From DAOTWA01 sp034435955 (GTDB lineage Bacteria > Chloroflexota > Anaerolineae > Anaerolineales > Anaerolineaceae): a DNA stretch of 64,000 nucleotides. The notes below the pieces were generated by a model that worked only from the letters and a program-made list of their open reading frames with translations, did no database searches and was not told the origin of the DNA. A program made the position numbers and the translations under genes. This document shows positions 25,848-34,408 of this stretch, one piece after another. The number at the start of each line of letters is the position of its first letter. Within the stretch, counting starts at the first letter, position 1. The stretch covers positions 1-64,000 of the forward strand of contig DAOTWA010000035.1 in assembly GCA_034435955.1 (NCBI GenBank), in the 5' to 3' direction.

Positions 25848-26657
25848 GTGACCGCTATCGAGCTGACCCGCCTGCGCACCCAAATCGCCGGGTTAATGGC
25901 AGCCTTCACAGACCCGGAGGCGTTCGTACGTCGGCTGTGCGACCTGCTCGAATATTACACCGATCACACCTACCGACCCACGCCAGGCGGTCGCACGCCG
26001 ATCGTCCCGCATTTTAAGGTGCCGGCGCAGGTGCTGCGCCAGATCGAAGGCGAGCTGGCGCAGCGCGCGCAGCAGCAACCAGAAGAAGGGCTACGCCTGG
26101 CGGATGCCCTGTGGGCCAACCAATATCTGGAACCGCGGGAACTGGCCGCATGGTTGCTGGGCAGTCTGCCGCGCGAGGCGACCGAGGCGGTGATGGCGCG
26201 GCTGAACGCCTGGGCGCAGCCCACCCTCGACGCGACCCTGCTGATTGAGCTGCTGCAAAAGGGCGGTGTCAGGGTGCTGCGGGATGAACCGGAGCGCTGG
26301 TTGGCGCTGGTGGAAGGGTGGCTGGGCAGCGATGAACGGCCTGTACAGGCCATGGGCCTGCGCGCGCTTCTGCCCCTGGTAGAAGATGTGCGCTTCGAGA
26401 ATCTGCCGCAGGTGTTCCGTTTGCTGACGCCGCTGGTGTCGGCCGCACCGGCCGAACTGCTTGCGGAGATGACCGCGCTGATGCGCGCGCTGGCGAGGAG
26501 GTCTCCGGCGGAAACGGCCTACTTCCTGCGCCAGACGCTGGCAGCCGGACGGCATCGCGGCGTGCGCCGGCTGGTGCGCAACAGTCTGGCCGCTTTCCCG
26601 GAAGAGGCTCAAAGAAGCCTACGCGCGGCCCTGCTGGCTTACCCACAGGAAGAATAG
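25848..26657 (+). CDS. HEAT-like / AlkD-like alpha-helical repeat protein
   Basis: 269 residues, all-helical by composition, with repeating 30-40-residue helical pairs. The stretch LADALWANQYLEPRELAAWLLG resembles the DNA-alkylation-repeat (AlkD) pattern 'LW...E.R..A..LL', so DNA-base repair or a protein-binding scaffold are both possible. The start was set at GTG 25848, two bases after the proS stop; TTG at 25842 is an alternative. It probably shares the proS transcript. The function is inferred weakly. Confidence 0.55.
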   Translation: MTAIELTRLRTQIAGLMAAFTDPEAFVRRLCDLLEYYTDHTYRPTPGGRTPIVPHFKVPAQVLRQIEGELAQRAQQQPEEGLRLADALWANQYLEPRELAAWLLGSLPREATEAVMARLNAWAQPTLDATLLIELLQKGGVRVLRDEPERWLALVEGWLGSDERPVQAMGLRALLPLVEDVRFENLPQVFRLLTPLVSAAPAELLAEMTALMRALARRSPAETAYFLRQTLAAGRHRGVRRLVRNSLAAFPEEAQRSLRAALLAYPQEE

Positions 26658-26683
26658 CGAGTCTTCTCGATCACAGCGCTATC

Positions 26684-26692
26684 TGGTATAAT
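26684..26692 (+). promoter_or_regulatory. rpsO promoter (extended -10)
   Basis: TGG-TATAAT is an extended -10 with a perfect hexamer; only a weak -35 (TTCTCG, 26664-26669) at 17 bases. The start is predicted near 26699, leaving a 79-base rpsO leader that could hold an S15-binding element, as known in other bacteria. Confidence 0.6.
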
Positions 26693-26777
26693 TTTGAACA
26701 ATGACTGGTCCGATCTGCGGTCAAGGCTGCGGACACGGAGACTTGCTACATATCCAAATTGGGAGACAGCAGACGTC

Positions 26778-27047
26778 ATGTTGACAAAAGAAGAGAAGAC
26801 GAAGATCATCACGCAATACCATCGCCATGAGAACGACACCGGTTCGCCAGAAGTGCAAATCGCCATTCTGACGCACCGGATCACCCAACTGACGGAACAT
26901 TTGCGCGCTAACAAGCACGACAATTCATCCCGACGTGGGTTACTGAAACTGGTGGGCCAGCGCCGCAGGCTTCTGGCGTACATCCGCCGAACGGATTACC
27001 AGCGCTACCTGGCCCTGACGGACCAATTGAACATCCGCAAGAAATGA
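26778..27047 (+). CDS. rpsO: 30S ribosomal protein S15
   Basis: 89 residues, the standard length. It binds the central domain of 16S rRNA early in 30S assembly. The signature HENDTGSPEVQIAILTHRI and the KHDNSSRRGLLKLVGQRRRL helix are intact. ATG at 26778 was chosen because S15 proteins begin with MLT/MAL..., although an open frame runs back to a TTG at 26694. It is followed by pnp, the classic rpsO-pnp pairing. Confidence 0.95.
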   Translation: MLTKEEKTKIITQYHRHENDTGSPEVQIAILTHRITQLTEHLRANKHDNSSRRGLLKLVGQRRRLLAYIRRTDYQRYLALTDQLNIRKK

Positions 27048-27053
27048 GTTCGT

Positions 27054-27107
27054 CCTCTGGCGAGTAGATGGGATGCGATCCATCTACTCGCATTCGGAAT
27101 CCAGAGG
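27054..27107 (+). promoter_or_regulatory. rpsO-pnp intergenic stem-loop
   Basis: Outer stem CCTCTGG/CCAGAGG (27054-27060, 27101-27107) around an 11-base inner stem CGAGTAGATGG/CCATCTACTCG (27061-27071, 27080-27090). There is no T-run. In E. coli a hairpin at this place is cut by RNase III and allows PNPase to repress its own mRNA; the same role is inferred here. Confidence 0.65.
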
Positions 27108-27192
27108 GGTGAGCTTAAAACGGAGGTTATTTTAGATCGAGCCCGATAAGGGCGATATGAATACACCCGCAGGTTGGGAATTGAAAGGTGAT

Positions 27193-27208
27193 GAGGACAA
27201 TCGTCCTC
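27193..27208 (+). promoter_or_regulatory. pnp leader hairpin
   Basis: GAGGAC-AATC-GTCCTC (27193-27198, 27203-27208) lies 45 bases before the chosen pnp ATG. GTCCTCTG here repeats the 5' arm of the upstream stem (27052-27059), so the two hairpins can exchange partners. Confidence 0.5.
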
Positions 27209-27252
27209 TGCGGCTTTCAGTCCCTAACCAGGCGGGTGCGGATAGGGAGCTT

Positions 27253-29520
27253 ATGCAACCGCAAGCGAAACAATTTAATACGAGTGTTGGCAACCGAACC
27301 GTCACATTCGAGACCGGCAAGCTGGCCGGACAGGCCGGTGGCGCAGTCACCGTGCGCCTGGGCGATTCGGTCGTCTTCGCCGCCGCCACAATGGGCGAGC
27401 CGCGCGAAGGCATCGATTTCTTCCCCCTGACAGTGGAGTACGAGGAGCGCATGTACGCCGGAGGGCGCATCCCAGGGTCGTTCTTCCGTCGGGAAGGCAA
27501 ACCCTCCGACGAAGCGATCCTCACGGCGCGTCTAACCGACCGACCACTGCGTCCGCTCTTCCCGGAAGGGATGCGCAACGAGGTGCAGGTCATCCTGTTC
27601 TCGCTTTCCGCTGACAGCGATAATCCGTTAGACATCCTGGCGGTCAATGCCGCATCGGCCGCGCTGATGATCTCAGATATTCCATGGGGCGGACCGGTAG
27701 GCGCAGTACGCATAGGGCGGATCAACGGCAACCTGGTGGTCAACCCGACCTACGCGGAAATGGCCGAATCTGACCTGGACCTGCGGATAGCGGGCACACG
27801 CGACGCGATCCTGATGGTGGAATGCGGCGCCAGTGAAGTCCCCGAAGAGGTCATGGTCGAGGCGCTTTCCTTCGGGCACAAGGCCTTGCAGCCATTGGTC
27901 GAGCTGCAAGAGAGAATGGCTGCCGAGGTGGGCAAGCCCAAGCGAGAAGTCGTCCTCACCGAGGTGGACGCCGAGCTGGAAGCGCAGGTATACCAGCGTG
28001 TCGAGAACAGGCTGAACGAGATCCTGGATCAGTATCACACCAAGAACGAGCTGAATACAGCCGTAGACGCTTTCGCCGAGGAAGTGGTGGCCGAGTTTGT
28101 TGGCGAGACGGCCGATGAGAACCTGGCGGCCAATGTCAAAGCAGCGTTCGAGAAGGCGTTCAAGAAGATCGTGCGCCAGCGCATCCTGGAACAAGGCAAA
28201 CGGCCAGACGGGCGTACACCGAAGGAGATCCGTCCAATCTGGTGCGAGGTAGGCATCAGCCCACGGGCGCACGGATCGGGGTTGTTCACACGCGGTGAGA
28301 CGCAGGTGCTCACCCTGGCGACTCTGGGAACGCCCAAGGAGGCGCAAGAGCTCGACAGTCTGACGCCCGTCGAGACCAAGCGCTACATGCATCACTACAA
28401 CTTTCCACCCTATTCGACCGGCGAGGTCAAACCGCTGCGCGGTCAATCACGGCGCGAAATCGGCCATGGAGCGCTGGCCGAGCGGGCGCTGTTGCCGGTC
28501 ATCCCGCCGGAGGTGGAATTCCCTTACACGCTCAGACTGGTATCGGAAGTACTGTCCTCCAACGGATCGACGTCGATGGCTTCGGTGTGCGGCTCCACTC
28601 TGGCACTGATGGACACGGGCGTGCCAATCAAGGCGCCGGTGGCCGGTGTGGCCATGGGGCTGATCAAAGAGGGCGAGCGGTACGCCATTTTGACTGACAT
28701 CCAGGGGATGGAAGACCACCTGGGCGACATGGACTTCAAGGTGGCCGGCACCGATAAGGGCATCACCGCGCTCCAAATGGACATCAAGATCAAGGGCATC
28801 ACCCCGGAGATCATGTCCGAAGCGCTGGCTCAAGCGCGCGAAGCCCGCCTGTTCATCCTGAACAAGATCCTGGAGGTCATCCCCGCGCCGCGGCCGGAGC
28901 TCAAACCGCACGCGCCGCGCATCACGATCATCAAAGTACCGGTGGACAAGATCGGAGCAATCATCGGACCGGGCGGCAAGATCATCCGCGCCATCCAGGA
29001 AGAGACCGGCACCAAAATCGACATCGAAGACGACGGCTCGGTCTACATCGCGGCAGTCAACGGCGCCAGCGAGGCTCAGGCGCGCGAGCGGATCGAGGCG
29101 ATGATCGAGACGCCCCAAATCGGGCGCATTTACACCGGCAAGGTTGTGCGCATCACCGATTTCGGCGCATTCGTCGAGATCCTTCCCAACGTGGATGGCA
29201 TGGTGCACATTTCGCAACTGGACAGCGAACGCGTCAACCGGGTGGAAGATGTGGTGAACGTGGGCGACGAGCTGACAGTGATGGTGACCGACATCGATCC
29301 ACTTGGCAAGATACGGCTGTCGCGCCAGGCGGTGCTGGAGGGCTGGTCGGCGGAGGAAGCGCGCGAGCACGACCGACGCGGCGCCCGGACGAACGGCTCC
29401 AGCAGGAGCGGCCCGGGTGGGCGGTCGACTTCTTCACACGGTCGCCCGGGCAGCGAGCGGCAGGGAACCCACCGGCCTGGGGATCATGATCGGCGATCGG
29501 GTGGAGGGTACCGGCGCTGA
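27253..29520 (+). CDS. pnp: Polyribonucleotide nucleotidyltransferase (PNPase)
   Basis: 755 residues. Phosphorolytic 3'-5' exoribonuclease of RNA decay. Two RNase PH domains are joined by an all-helical linker; the second carries SSNGSTSMASVCG. A KH domain follows (VDKIGAIIGPGGKII) and an S1 domain (GRIYTGKVVRITDFGAFVEI). The C-terminal tail of about 50 residues is rich in R, G, S and H. The start at 27253 has AGGGAG three bases upstream and matches the family N terminus (FNTSVGNRTVTFETG); ATG at 27157 would add 32 unlikely residues covering the leader hairpin. Expression is probably autoregulated through the upstream structures. Confidence 0.95.
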   Translation: MQPQAKQFNTSVGNRTVTFETGKLAGQAGGAVTVRLGDSVVFAAATMGEPREGIDFFPLTVEYEERMYAGGRIPGSFFRREGKPSDEAILTARLTDRPLRPLFPEGMRNEVQVILFSLSADSDNPLDILAVNAASAALMISDIPWGGPVGAVRIGRINGNLVVNPTYAEMAESDLDLRIAGTRDAILMVECGASEVPEEVMVEALSFGHKALQPLVELQERMAAEVGKPKREVVLTEVDAELEAQVYQRVENRLNEILDQYHTKNELNTAVDAFAEEVVAEFVGETADENLAANVKAAFEKAFKKIVRQRILEQGKRPDGRTPKEIRPIWCEVGISPRAHGSGLFTRGETQVLTLATLGTPKEAQELDSLTPVETKRYMHHYNFPPYSTGEVKPLRGQSRREIGHGALAERALLPVIPPEVEFPYTLRLVSEVLSSNGSTSMASVCGSTLALMDTGVPIKAPVAGVAMGLIKEGERYAILTDIQGMEDHLGDMDFKVAGTDKGITALQMDIKIKGITPEIMSEALAQAREARLFILNKILEVIPAPRPELKPHAPRITIIKVPVDKIGAIIGPGGKIIRAIQEETGTKIDIEDDGSVYIAAVNGASEAQARERIEAMIETPQIGRIYTGKVVRITDFGAFVEILPNVDGMVHISQLDSERVNRVEDVVNVGDELTVMVTDIDPLGKIRLSRQAVLEGWSAEEAREHDRRGARTNGSSRSGPGGRSTSSHGRPGSERQGTHRPGDHDRRSGGGYRR

Positions 29521-29787
29521 TAAAGAGCTGATCAGCCCATGCTTAGACAATGAGGATCACTTTATCTAATTAACCTCGCGCTGCATTAAAACTGGAGAGC
29601 AGGCAAAGAGCGCTTCCAACCAGGCGCAAGCGAAAAACATGATCCGTCCCTAAATCAGGGATGGATCATGTGGGTAAATATGGGGCCCCATCGATGGGTT
29701 GATCTGAACACGAAGCGGTGCAATGTGGAGATGGACAAAAGCGGGGAATTCGAGTTTCCAAAATTAATTCTTCGGTAAACTTTTTCC
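29521..29787. other. Convergent intergenic region with palindromes
   Basis: Between pnp (plus) and the PilZ gene (minus). It contains the minus-strand terminator at 29633-29670 and two overlapping palindromes, TGGGGCCCCA (29681-29690) and CCCATCGATGGG (29687-29698), whose role is unknown. No gene is visible. Confidence 0.45.
29633..29670 (-). terminator. Intrinsic terminator of the PilZ gene
   Basis: A 14-pair stem (CATGATCC-g-TCCCT with AGGGA-t-GGATCATG, loop 29652-29656). On the minus strand it is followed by five T (29637-29633). Confidence 0.7.
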
Positions 29788-30516
29788 TTAATCAAGGTTT
29801 ACCCGTTTGGGCTTCCGCTTGCGCATGGACTGGTGCAGGCGCTCCAACTCGCGCAGAAGCTCCTGCCTGGAGTGCATCAGGTATTCATTCAGTACTTCCT
29901 GGTCGGAGGCACCCGGTTGAATCGCGAAGCCGGCCCGGTAGAGCTGCGCGCCGCGCTTGCGATGAACGTAGGCCACGTCGCCCTCCAGAGACAGGCGAAC
30001 ACCCAATCCCGGCAGCTCGAAAACGAGGTGGACCATCCCTCCCGTATCAAGGCGCAGCGGCCCCGGATTCTGCTCAATCAAAACGCCCAGGCCGGCCAGG
30101 CTCAGGTCGGCAAGCCGGGCTTCGATTCTGCGTTCCCGCTGTATAATCGTGACCGGCATGGGATGGAGCGGCTCGATGCGGCTCACCAGGCGGCGTTCTG
30201 AAAGCTGATTGAGCGTTTTGAAGCGGCCGAGAACCACCTCACCGTTCTTGACATCCAGACTGAGCGGCTTCGCCTGCACTGGCATGGGAAGGCGCTTGTT
30301 GCTAACGACGGTCCTGCGCTCGAGGGCGATGCAGACGACCTGGTGGGGATGGACGACCACGGCCAGGCAATCCTGGCCGATCATGCTGATGCGGGCCTTA
30401 TATTGGACCGGCAGCCCGTGAAAGGAATTCTTCAAGGTGACGGAGCGCCCTTTTTTAAATAGCTCCCAAAACACGCCCACGATTTGGGAGATTGGAAATT
30501 CTTTTTGGCTCAACAT
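29788..30516 (-). CDS. PilZ-domain protein, putative c-di-GMP receptor
   Basis: 242 residues. The N-terminal half is beta-rich and YcgR-N-like. The PilZ domain begins with the c-di-GMP-binding R-x-x-x-R (RRLVSR) and continues to DLSLAGLG, matching the second motif (D/N)xSxxG. A C-terminal amphipathic helix rich in R, E and K follows. Probably a cyclic-di-GMP effector acting on motility, adhesion or exopolysaccharide; no partner gene lies nearby. The start was set at the ATG at 30516; a TTG at 30555 would add 13 residues. No strong ribosome-binding site is seen for either. Confidence 0.78.
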   Translation of the reverse strand: MLSQKEFPISQIVGVFWELFKKGRSVTLKNSFHGLPVQYKARISMIGQDCLAVVVHPHQVVCIALERRTVVSNKRLPMPVQAKPLSLDVKNGEVVLGRFKTLNQLSERRLVSRIEPLHPMPVTIIQRERRIEARLADLSLAGLGVLIEQNPGPLRLDTGGMVHLVFELPGLGVRLSLEGDVAYVHRKRGAQLYRAGFAIQPGASDQEVLNEYLMHSRQELLRELERLHQSMRKRKPKRVNLD

Positions 30517-30713
30517 ACGGGCGATCCAAGGGATGACCTGCCCACAAGGGGTCAATCCGGTTTCTTATCGTATTTACGTATACTTTACAATAGCACGCGA
30601 AAAAATGCAAATCGGGCAAACAAAGTTCAATTCCGCTGATCACCGTATGCAGGCGCGAAAGGCAGGCAGCCGGATGCGGAGCGAGAAAAAAACAGGCGGG
30701 AGGGAAAGTCTTC

Positions 30714-31544
30714 ATGAAGAACGTCGTTGCAGAGACTTCCGGCCGGGCTGAAATGGTGCGGGTGGGGGTGATGTACGGCCTGGTGGCCGGCCTCGCCTTC
30801 AGTCTGGCGGCGTGGGGAGCGGATGCGCTCTCATTGGCGCGAGCGCACGCTTACTTCCCCTGGCTCAAACTGGCCGTTGGACTGATACCCGGACTGGCGG
30901 CGGGGACGCTGGCGGGCTACCTCACAGCGCGCTCTGAATCAGCCGTCGTGCGGATACTGGTTTGGGCGGCGGTTGGCGCCGGCCTGGCGCTTCTGGCCGG
31001 GCGGATCGCCCACGAGATCACATACACTGCCCTGGGCTGGCTCGATCCGAACGTGCAACGCATGGTCAACCTGTCCACCGTCATCAGCGTGCAGACCAAC
31101 ATGATATTTTCGGCGGTGATCCTGGCAGGGATCGGTGTGCTGGCGGGAGTATTCCAGGGCAATTTCATGGACAGCACCTGGGGTGCGCCGGCGGCGTTCA
31201 GCCGCATCCTGCCGGTCATGATTTGGGCCGCATTTTTTATCATCGGCGGGCTGGTAGTGGACGGCCGGATCAACGAACCGATGCGCTCGCCGGTGGTCAA
31301 GATCGGCTCGATCATCGAATATCGCAACCAGACTGAAGGGAAAATCGATCCGGTCACTGCCCACCAGATGTATCTGGACATCTTCAACCCGTTCAGCGAT
31401 CTGCTCGCGCGGCCGTACCGACTGATTCTCGGGCGGTATGACGAGCTGATCCATTCGGTCGAGGTGTACGTTAATTTCGACGGGCAGTGGCTGGACTGCA
31501 GCGTGATCGGCAACCAGCCGACCTATTGCCAGGAAATGAAATGA
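30714..31544 (+). CDS. Hypothetical multi-pass membrane protein
   Basis: 276 residues with about five membrane segments (about 15-40, 50-70, 78-98, 124-146, 160-182) and then a soluble C-terminal domain of about 90 residues outside the last helix. The ATG has GGAGGG upstream. I recognise no family or catalytic motif. It is convergent with murE and has no operon partner. The C-terminal domain is beta-rich and could be extracytoplasmic. Confidence 0.65.
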   Translation: MKNVVAETSGRAEMVRVGVMYGLVAGLAFSLAAWGADALSLARAHAYFPWLKLAVGLIPGLAAGTLAGYLTARSESAVVRILVWAAVGAGLALLAGRIAHEITYTALGWLDPNVQRMVNLSTVISVQTNMIFSAVILAGIGVLAGVFQGNFMDSTWGAPAAFSRILPVMIWAAFFIIGGLVVDGRINEPMRSPVVKIGSIIEYRNQTEGKIDPVTAHQMYLDIFNPFSDLLARPYRLILGRYDELIHSVEVYVNFDGQWLDCSVIGNQPTYCQEMK

Positions 31545-31607
31545 ACCCAGGGAAGGGATACGGATTCCCTGCCAGGCCTGCGAGCTTGCCATGATGGGCG
31601 AAACGAG

Positions 31608-33176
31608 CTAATTCGATGGGAAGTCTCGCGTAGGGAGGTAGGGCATCGCGGGGCCGGGGATGCCCAGGCGCTCGGAGAGGGCCGCGCGCATGGCGGTGCG
31701 GTCGTCCCAGAGATATTCGGTCTCGCCAAAACACATGGACTGCTCGTGGCCTTTGCCGCAGGCGATGACCAGGTCGCCCGGTCGGGCCAGGCGGACAGCC
31801 AGGCGGATGGCCTCGCCGCGGTCGGGCACACGGAAGAAGGTCTGACCCTCGAGGCCGCCCTGGCTGGAGGCGCCGGCGGCCATCTCGGCCAGGATTGCGT
31901 CGAGCGATTCGGTGCGCGGATCTTCGGCGGTCAGAACGCTGATATCGGCCAGGCGGGCCGAGACCTCGGCCATCAGTCGCCGCTTTTGACGGTCGCGCAG
32001 GCCAGCCGAGCCAAAGACAACCAACACGCGTCCCGAGGTGAGCTGGCGGGCGGTCTCCAGGGCGCGCTGCAAGGCATTGGGGGTATGGGCGAAATCGACG
32101 ATGGCGGTGAAATCCTGGCCGAGGTCGATGCGCTCCATGCGGCCCGGCACAGCCGAGAGGGCGGCGACGCCGCGCTGAACGGCTTCAGCGGGAAGGCCCA
32201 ACCCGAGCGCTGTAGCGGCCACGGCGGCCAGGATGTTATGGACATTGTAGGCGCCCACCAGGGAGCTGGACAGCTCAACCTTGAAACCCGGCGCAACAGC
32301 GGTGAAGCGCACGCCGTGCGGGCCGTAAACCACCTCCTCGGCCCACAGATCGGCGCCAGGGGAGAGGCTATAGGCCACCTGGCGCACCGTCACCAGCTTG
32401 TGGAGAAAGTCATAGGACTGGTCGTCGCGGTTGATGACCGCCAGGCGGGGATTGCCCTGCGGTTTGGGTCCGGTGAGCGCCAGCTCTTGAAGGAGGCGCG
32501 CCTTGGCGTCACGGTAGGCCTCGTAGGAGCCGTGATAATCCAGATGCTCGTGGGTGATGTTGGTAACCACGCCGATGTCGAACTCGCAGGCATCCACGCG
32601 ATGCTGGGCCAGGCCATGGGAGGTGGCTTCGAGCACCACATGGGTCAGACCGGCGGCAAGCATGCGGGCGAGGTAGGACTGAACGTCGGTGGCATCGGGC
32701 GTGGTGACGTGGAAGCCGGTGTCGAGAATCTCATCGCCGATAACGGCGTTGATGGTGGAAATCATGCCTGCACGGAGGCCGGCAGCCAGCATGATCTGGT
32801 GGATCAGGTTGGTGGTGGTGGTCTTGCCATCCGTGCCGGTCACGCCCAGGACGGTAAGCCGACGGGCGGGATAGCCATAGAAGGCAGCGGCCAGGCGGGC
32901 CAGCGCGCTACGCCCATCGGAAACCTGGACATACGGCACCGGCAGGGACAGTCCGGGCTGCGTACCGACTACGGCAGCCGCGCCGCGCGTCAGGGCGTCG
33001 GGGATGAAATGGTGGCCGTCCAAAGAGCCGCCAGAGACGGCCACGAACAGGGCGCCTGGCTGGACGGCGCGGGAATCGGAGGTGACGGCCGTGATCGGCG
33101 TTTCGGGGATAACCTTTGGTGAAAGCGGCTGGATTTCGGCAAAAAGATCACGCAGGGAACGAGGGTTGTCCATCAT
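31608..33176 (-). CDS. murE: UDP-MurNAc-tripeptide synthetase (Mur ligase, MurE)
   Basis: 522 residues. Adds the third (diamino) residue to UDP-MurNAc-L-Ala-D-Glu in peptidoglycan synthesis. Three Mur-ligase domains: uridine-binding N-terminal (TSDSRAVQPGALFVA), central ATPase with GVTGTDGKTTTT (K118), and a C-terminal domain with the amino-acid-recognition motif EDPR at 418-421, where meso-diaminopimelate enzymes usually have DNPR. Some Chloroflexota use ornithine at this position, so the specificity is open. No strong ribosome-binding site; a TATAAC box six to thirteen bases ahead suggests a very short leader. It stands apart from other mur genes. Confidence 0.9.
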   Translation of the reverse strand: MMDNPRSLRDLFAEIQPLSPKVIPETPITAVTSDSRAVQPGALFVAVSGGSLDGHHFIPDALTRGAAAVVGTQPGLSLPVPYVQVSDGRSALARLAAAFYGYPARRLTVLGVTGTDGKTTTTNLIHQIMLAAGLRAGMISTINAVIGDEILDTGFHVTTPDATDVQSYLARMLAAGLTHVVLEATSHGLAQHRVDACEFDIGVVTNITHEHLDYHGSYEAYRDAKARLLQELALTGPKPQGNPRLAVINRDDQSYDFLHKLVTVRQVAYSLSPGADLWAEEVVYGPHGVRFTAVAPGFKVELSSSLVGAYNVHNILAAVAATALGLGLPAEAVQRGVAALSAVPGRMERIDLGQDFTAIVDFAHTPNALQRALETARQLTSGRVLVVFGSAGLRDRQKRRLMAEVSARLADISVLTAEDPRTESLDAILAEMAAGASSQGGLEGQTFFRVPDRGEAIRLAVRLARPGDLVIACGKGHEQSMCFGETEYLWDDRTAMRAALSERLGIPGPAMPYLPTRDFPSN

Positions 33177-33250
33177 GATTGCGAAAGCGTTATATTGAGA
33201 TGTATAAGACTAAATGGTTATGCCCTCACCCCGGTCTTCCAGGCGAAGAC

Positions 33251-33288
33251 TGTTTGGCTGCTCTCCGAGATGCAGAGAGGGGCAAACA
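33251..33288 (-). terminator. Hairpin after the Fo genes
   Basis: TGTTTG/CAAACA (33251-33256, 33283-33288) enclosing CTCTC/GAGAG (33261-33265, 33275-33279), in the 140-base gap between the b-delta gene and murE. There is no T-run, so termination is only possible. Confidence 0.35.
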
Positions 33289-33316
33289 GGCGGGTTTCGT
33301 TGACATTTTAATCGAT

Positions 33317-34054
33317 TCAGCTTAAATACTGCTTCAGGCTCTGCAACTGGCCAGCAATGGAACCATCCAACACCTTATCGCCGACGCGCACTACCAGACC
33401 GCCCAGGATGGAGGGGTCAACACGGAAGGTGATGGTGGTATTGCTGCCGGTCTTGGCAAGCAAATCGCGCTTGATCAGCTCCTGCTCCTCGGCAGTCAGC
33501 GGCAGGGCGCTGGTCACCTCAGCGGAAACGGCTCCTTTGTAATCGCCATTCAGGACGACCACCTTGCCGTTCTTCACGCCGGAGAAGAATTCGAGCAACA
33601 GATCGTGCTGACGGCGTTCGTCCATGCTCTCACCGACGAGTTTCTGGGCAGCGGCAATGGCCAGGGCAGCCACCTGCCCGCGCAGCTCGCTCAGGATGCG
33701 GTTGCGCTCCTGATCCAGCTCGGCGAGGGCCTGTTCGCGTATGCGGGCGGCTTCGGCGTCGGCTGCGGCGCGGATTTCGCGCTCAGCGGCCTCGGCCCGT
33801 TCGATGGCTTCCCGGATGGTCTGCGCGGCTTTGGCCTGCGCGTCGGCGACGATGGTCTCGGCCTCACGCTCGGCGTTCGCGCGCGCCTCAGCGGCGACGC
33901 GGGCGTCTTCCAGCCCCTGGGCAATCGCCTTGCGGCGTTTCTCCAACAGGCCCATAATGGGGATAAAGACCCACGCCCGCAATACCACCAGGGTGATGGC
34001 GAACATGGTGATCTGGATGAGCAGATAACCTAGATTGATTCCAAGGGCCTCCAA
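33317..34054 (-). CDS. atpF: ATP synthase b subunit fused to delta C-terminal domain
   Basis: 245 residues. Residues 1-30 are the single membrane helix of subunit b. Residues 35-150 are the long charged coiled coil of the peripheral stalk (alanine/glutamate/arginine heptads). From about 170 the sequence is the C-terminal alpha/beta part of subunit delta (AEVTSALPLTAEEQ, then VDPSILGGLVVRVGDKVLDGS). The N-terminal six-helix domain of delta, which caps the alpha subunits, is absent: the coil passes directly into the delta C-terminal domain. No separate atpH is present in the window, nor any F1 gene. Last gene of the Fo group; it follows atpE by 33 bases. Confidence 0.85.
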   Translation of the reverse strand: MEALGINLGYLLIQITMFAITLVVLRAWVFIPIMGLLEKRRKAIAQGLEDARVAAEARANAEREAETIVADAQAKAAQTIREAIERAEAAEREIRAAADAEAARIREQALAELDQERNRILSELRGQVAALAIAAAQKLVGESMDERRQHDLLLEFFSGVKNGKVVVLNGDYKGAVSAEVTSALPLTAEEQELIKRDLLAKTGSNTTITFRVDPSILGGLVVRVGDKVLDGSIAGQLQSLKQYLS

Positions 34055-34087
34055 GGGGGTCTCCTTTCTTTCTTCCAGTGCCCCTGA

Positions 34088-34324
34088 TCAGAGAACGAAC
34101 AGGATCAGGAAAGCAATCACCAGACAATAAATTGCGATCGCTTCTGCGAAGGCGATCCCCAGGATCATATTGGTCAGGATCGTGCCGTACAGGTCAGGGT
34201 TGCGAGACATGCCCTGGATGGCACCGCTCACGACCAGACCAATGCCCGCGCCTGCACCGGCCACGCCGATCATGGCCAATCCGGCGCCGATCAATTTTGC
34301 CGCCGCCACAATATCACCTTGCAT
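34088..34324 (-). CDS. atpE: ATP synthase subunit c
   Basis: 78 residues, a two-helix hairpin with the glycine-rich first helix (GVAGAGAGIGLVVSGA), polar loop RNPD and the ion-binding glutamate in the second helix (GIAFAEAIAIY). The residue after the glutamate is alanine, not the serine/threonine of sodium-binding rings, which suggests proton coupling. It forms the rotor ring of Fo. Confidence 0.95.
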   Translation of the reverse strand: MQGDIVAAAKLIGAGLAMIGVAGAGAGIGLVVSGAIQGMSRNPDLYGTILTNMILGIAFAEAIAIYCLVIAFLILFVL

Positions 34325-34408
34325 CGCTCGTTCCTCAGCCTCCGTTGATTAATTTTCCCGGGCGGTAATTCGCCCCCCATAAACCGATTGCAGCATTCCA
34401 CTCCCCGG

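Noticed and set aside
27157..27252. Upstream ATG for pnp at 27157
   Set aside because: It would add 32 residues with no family similarity across a clear leader hairpin; the ATG at 27253 has AGGGAG close by and matches the PNPase N terminus.
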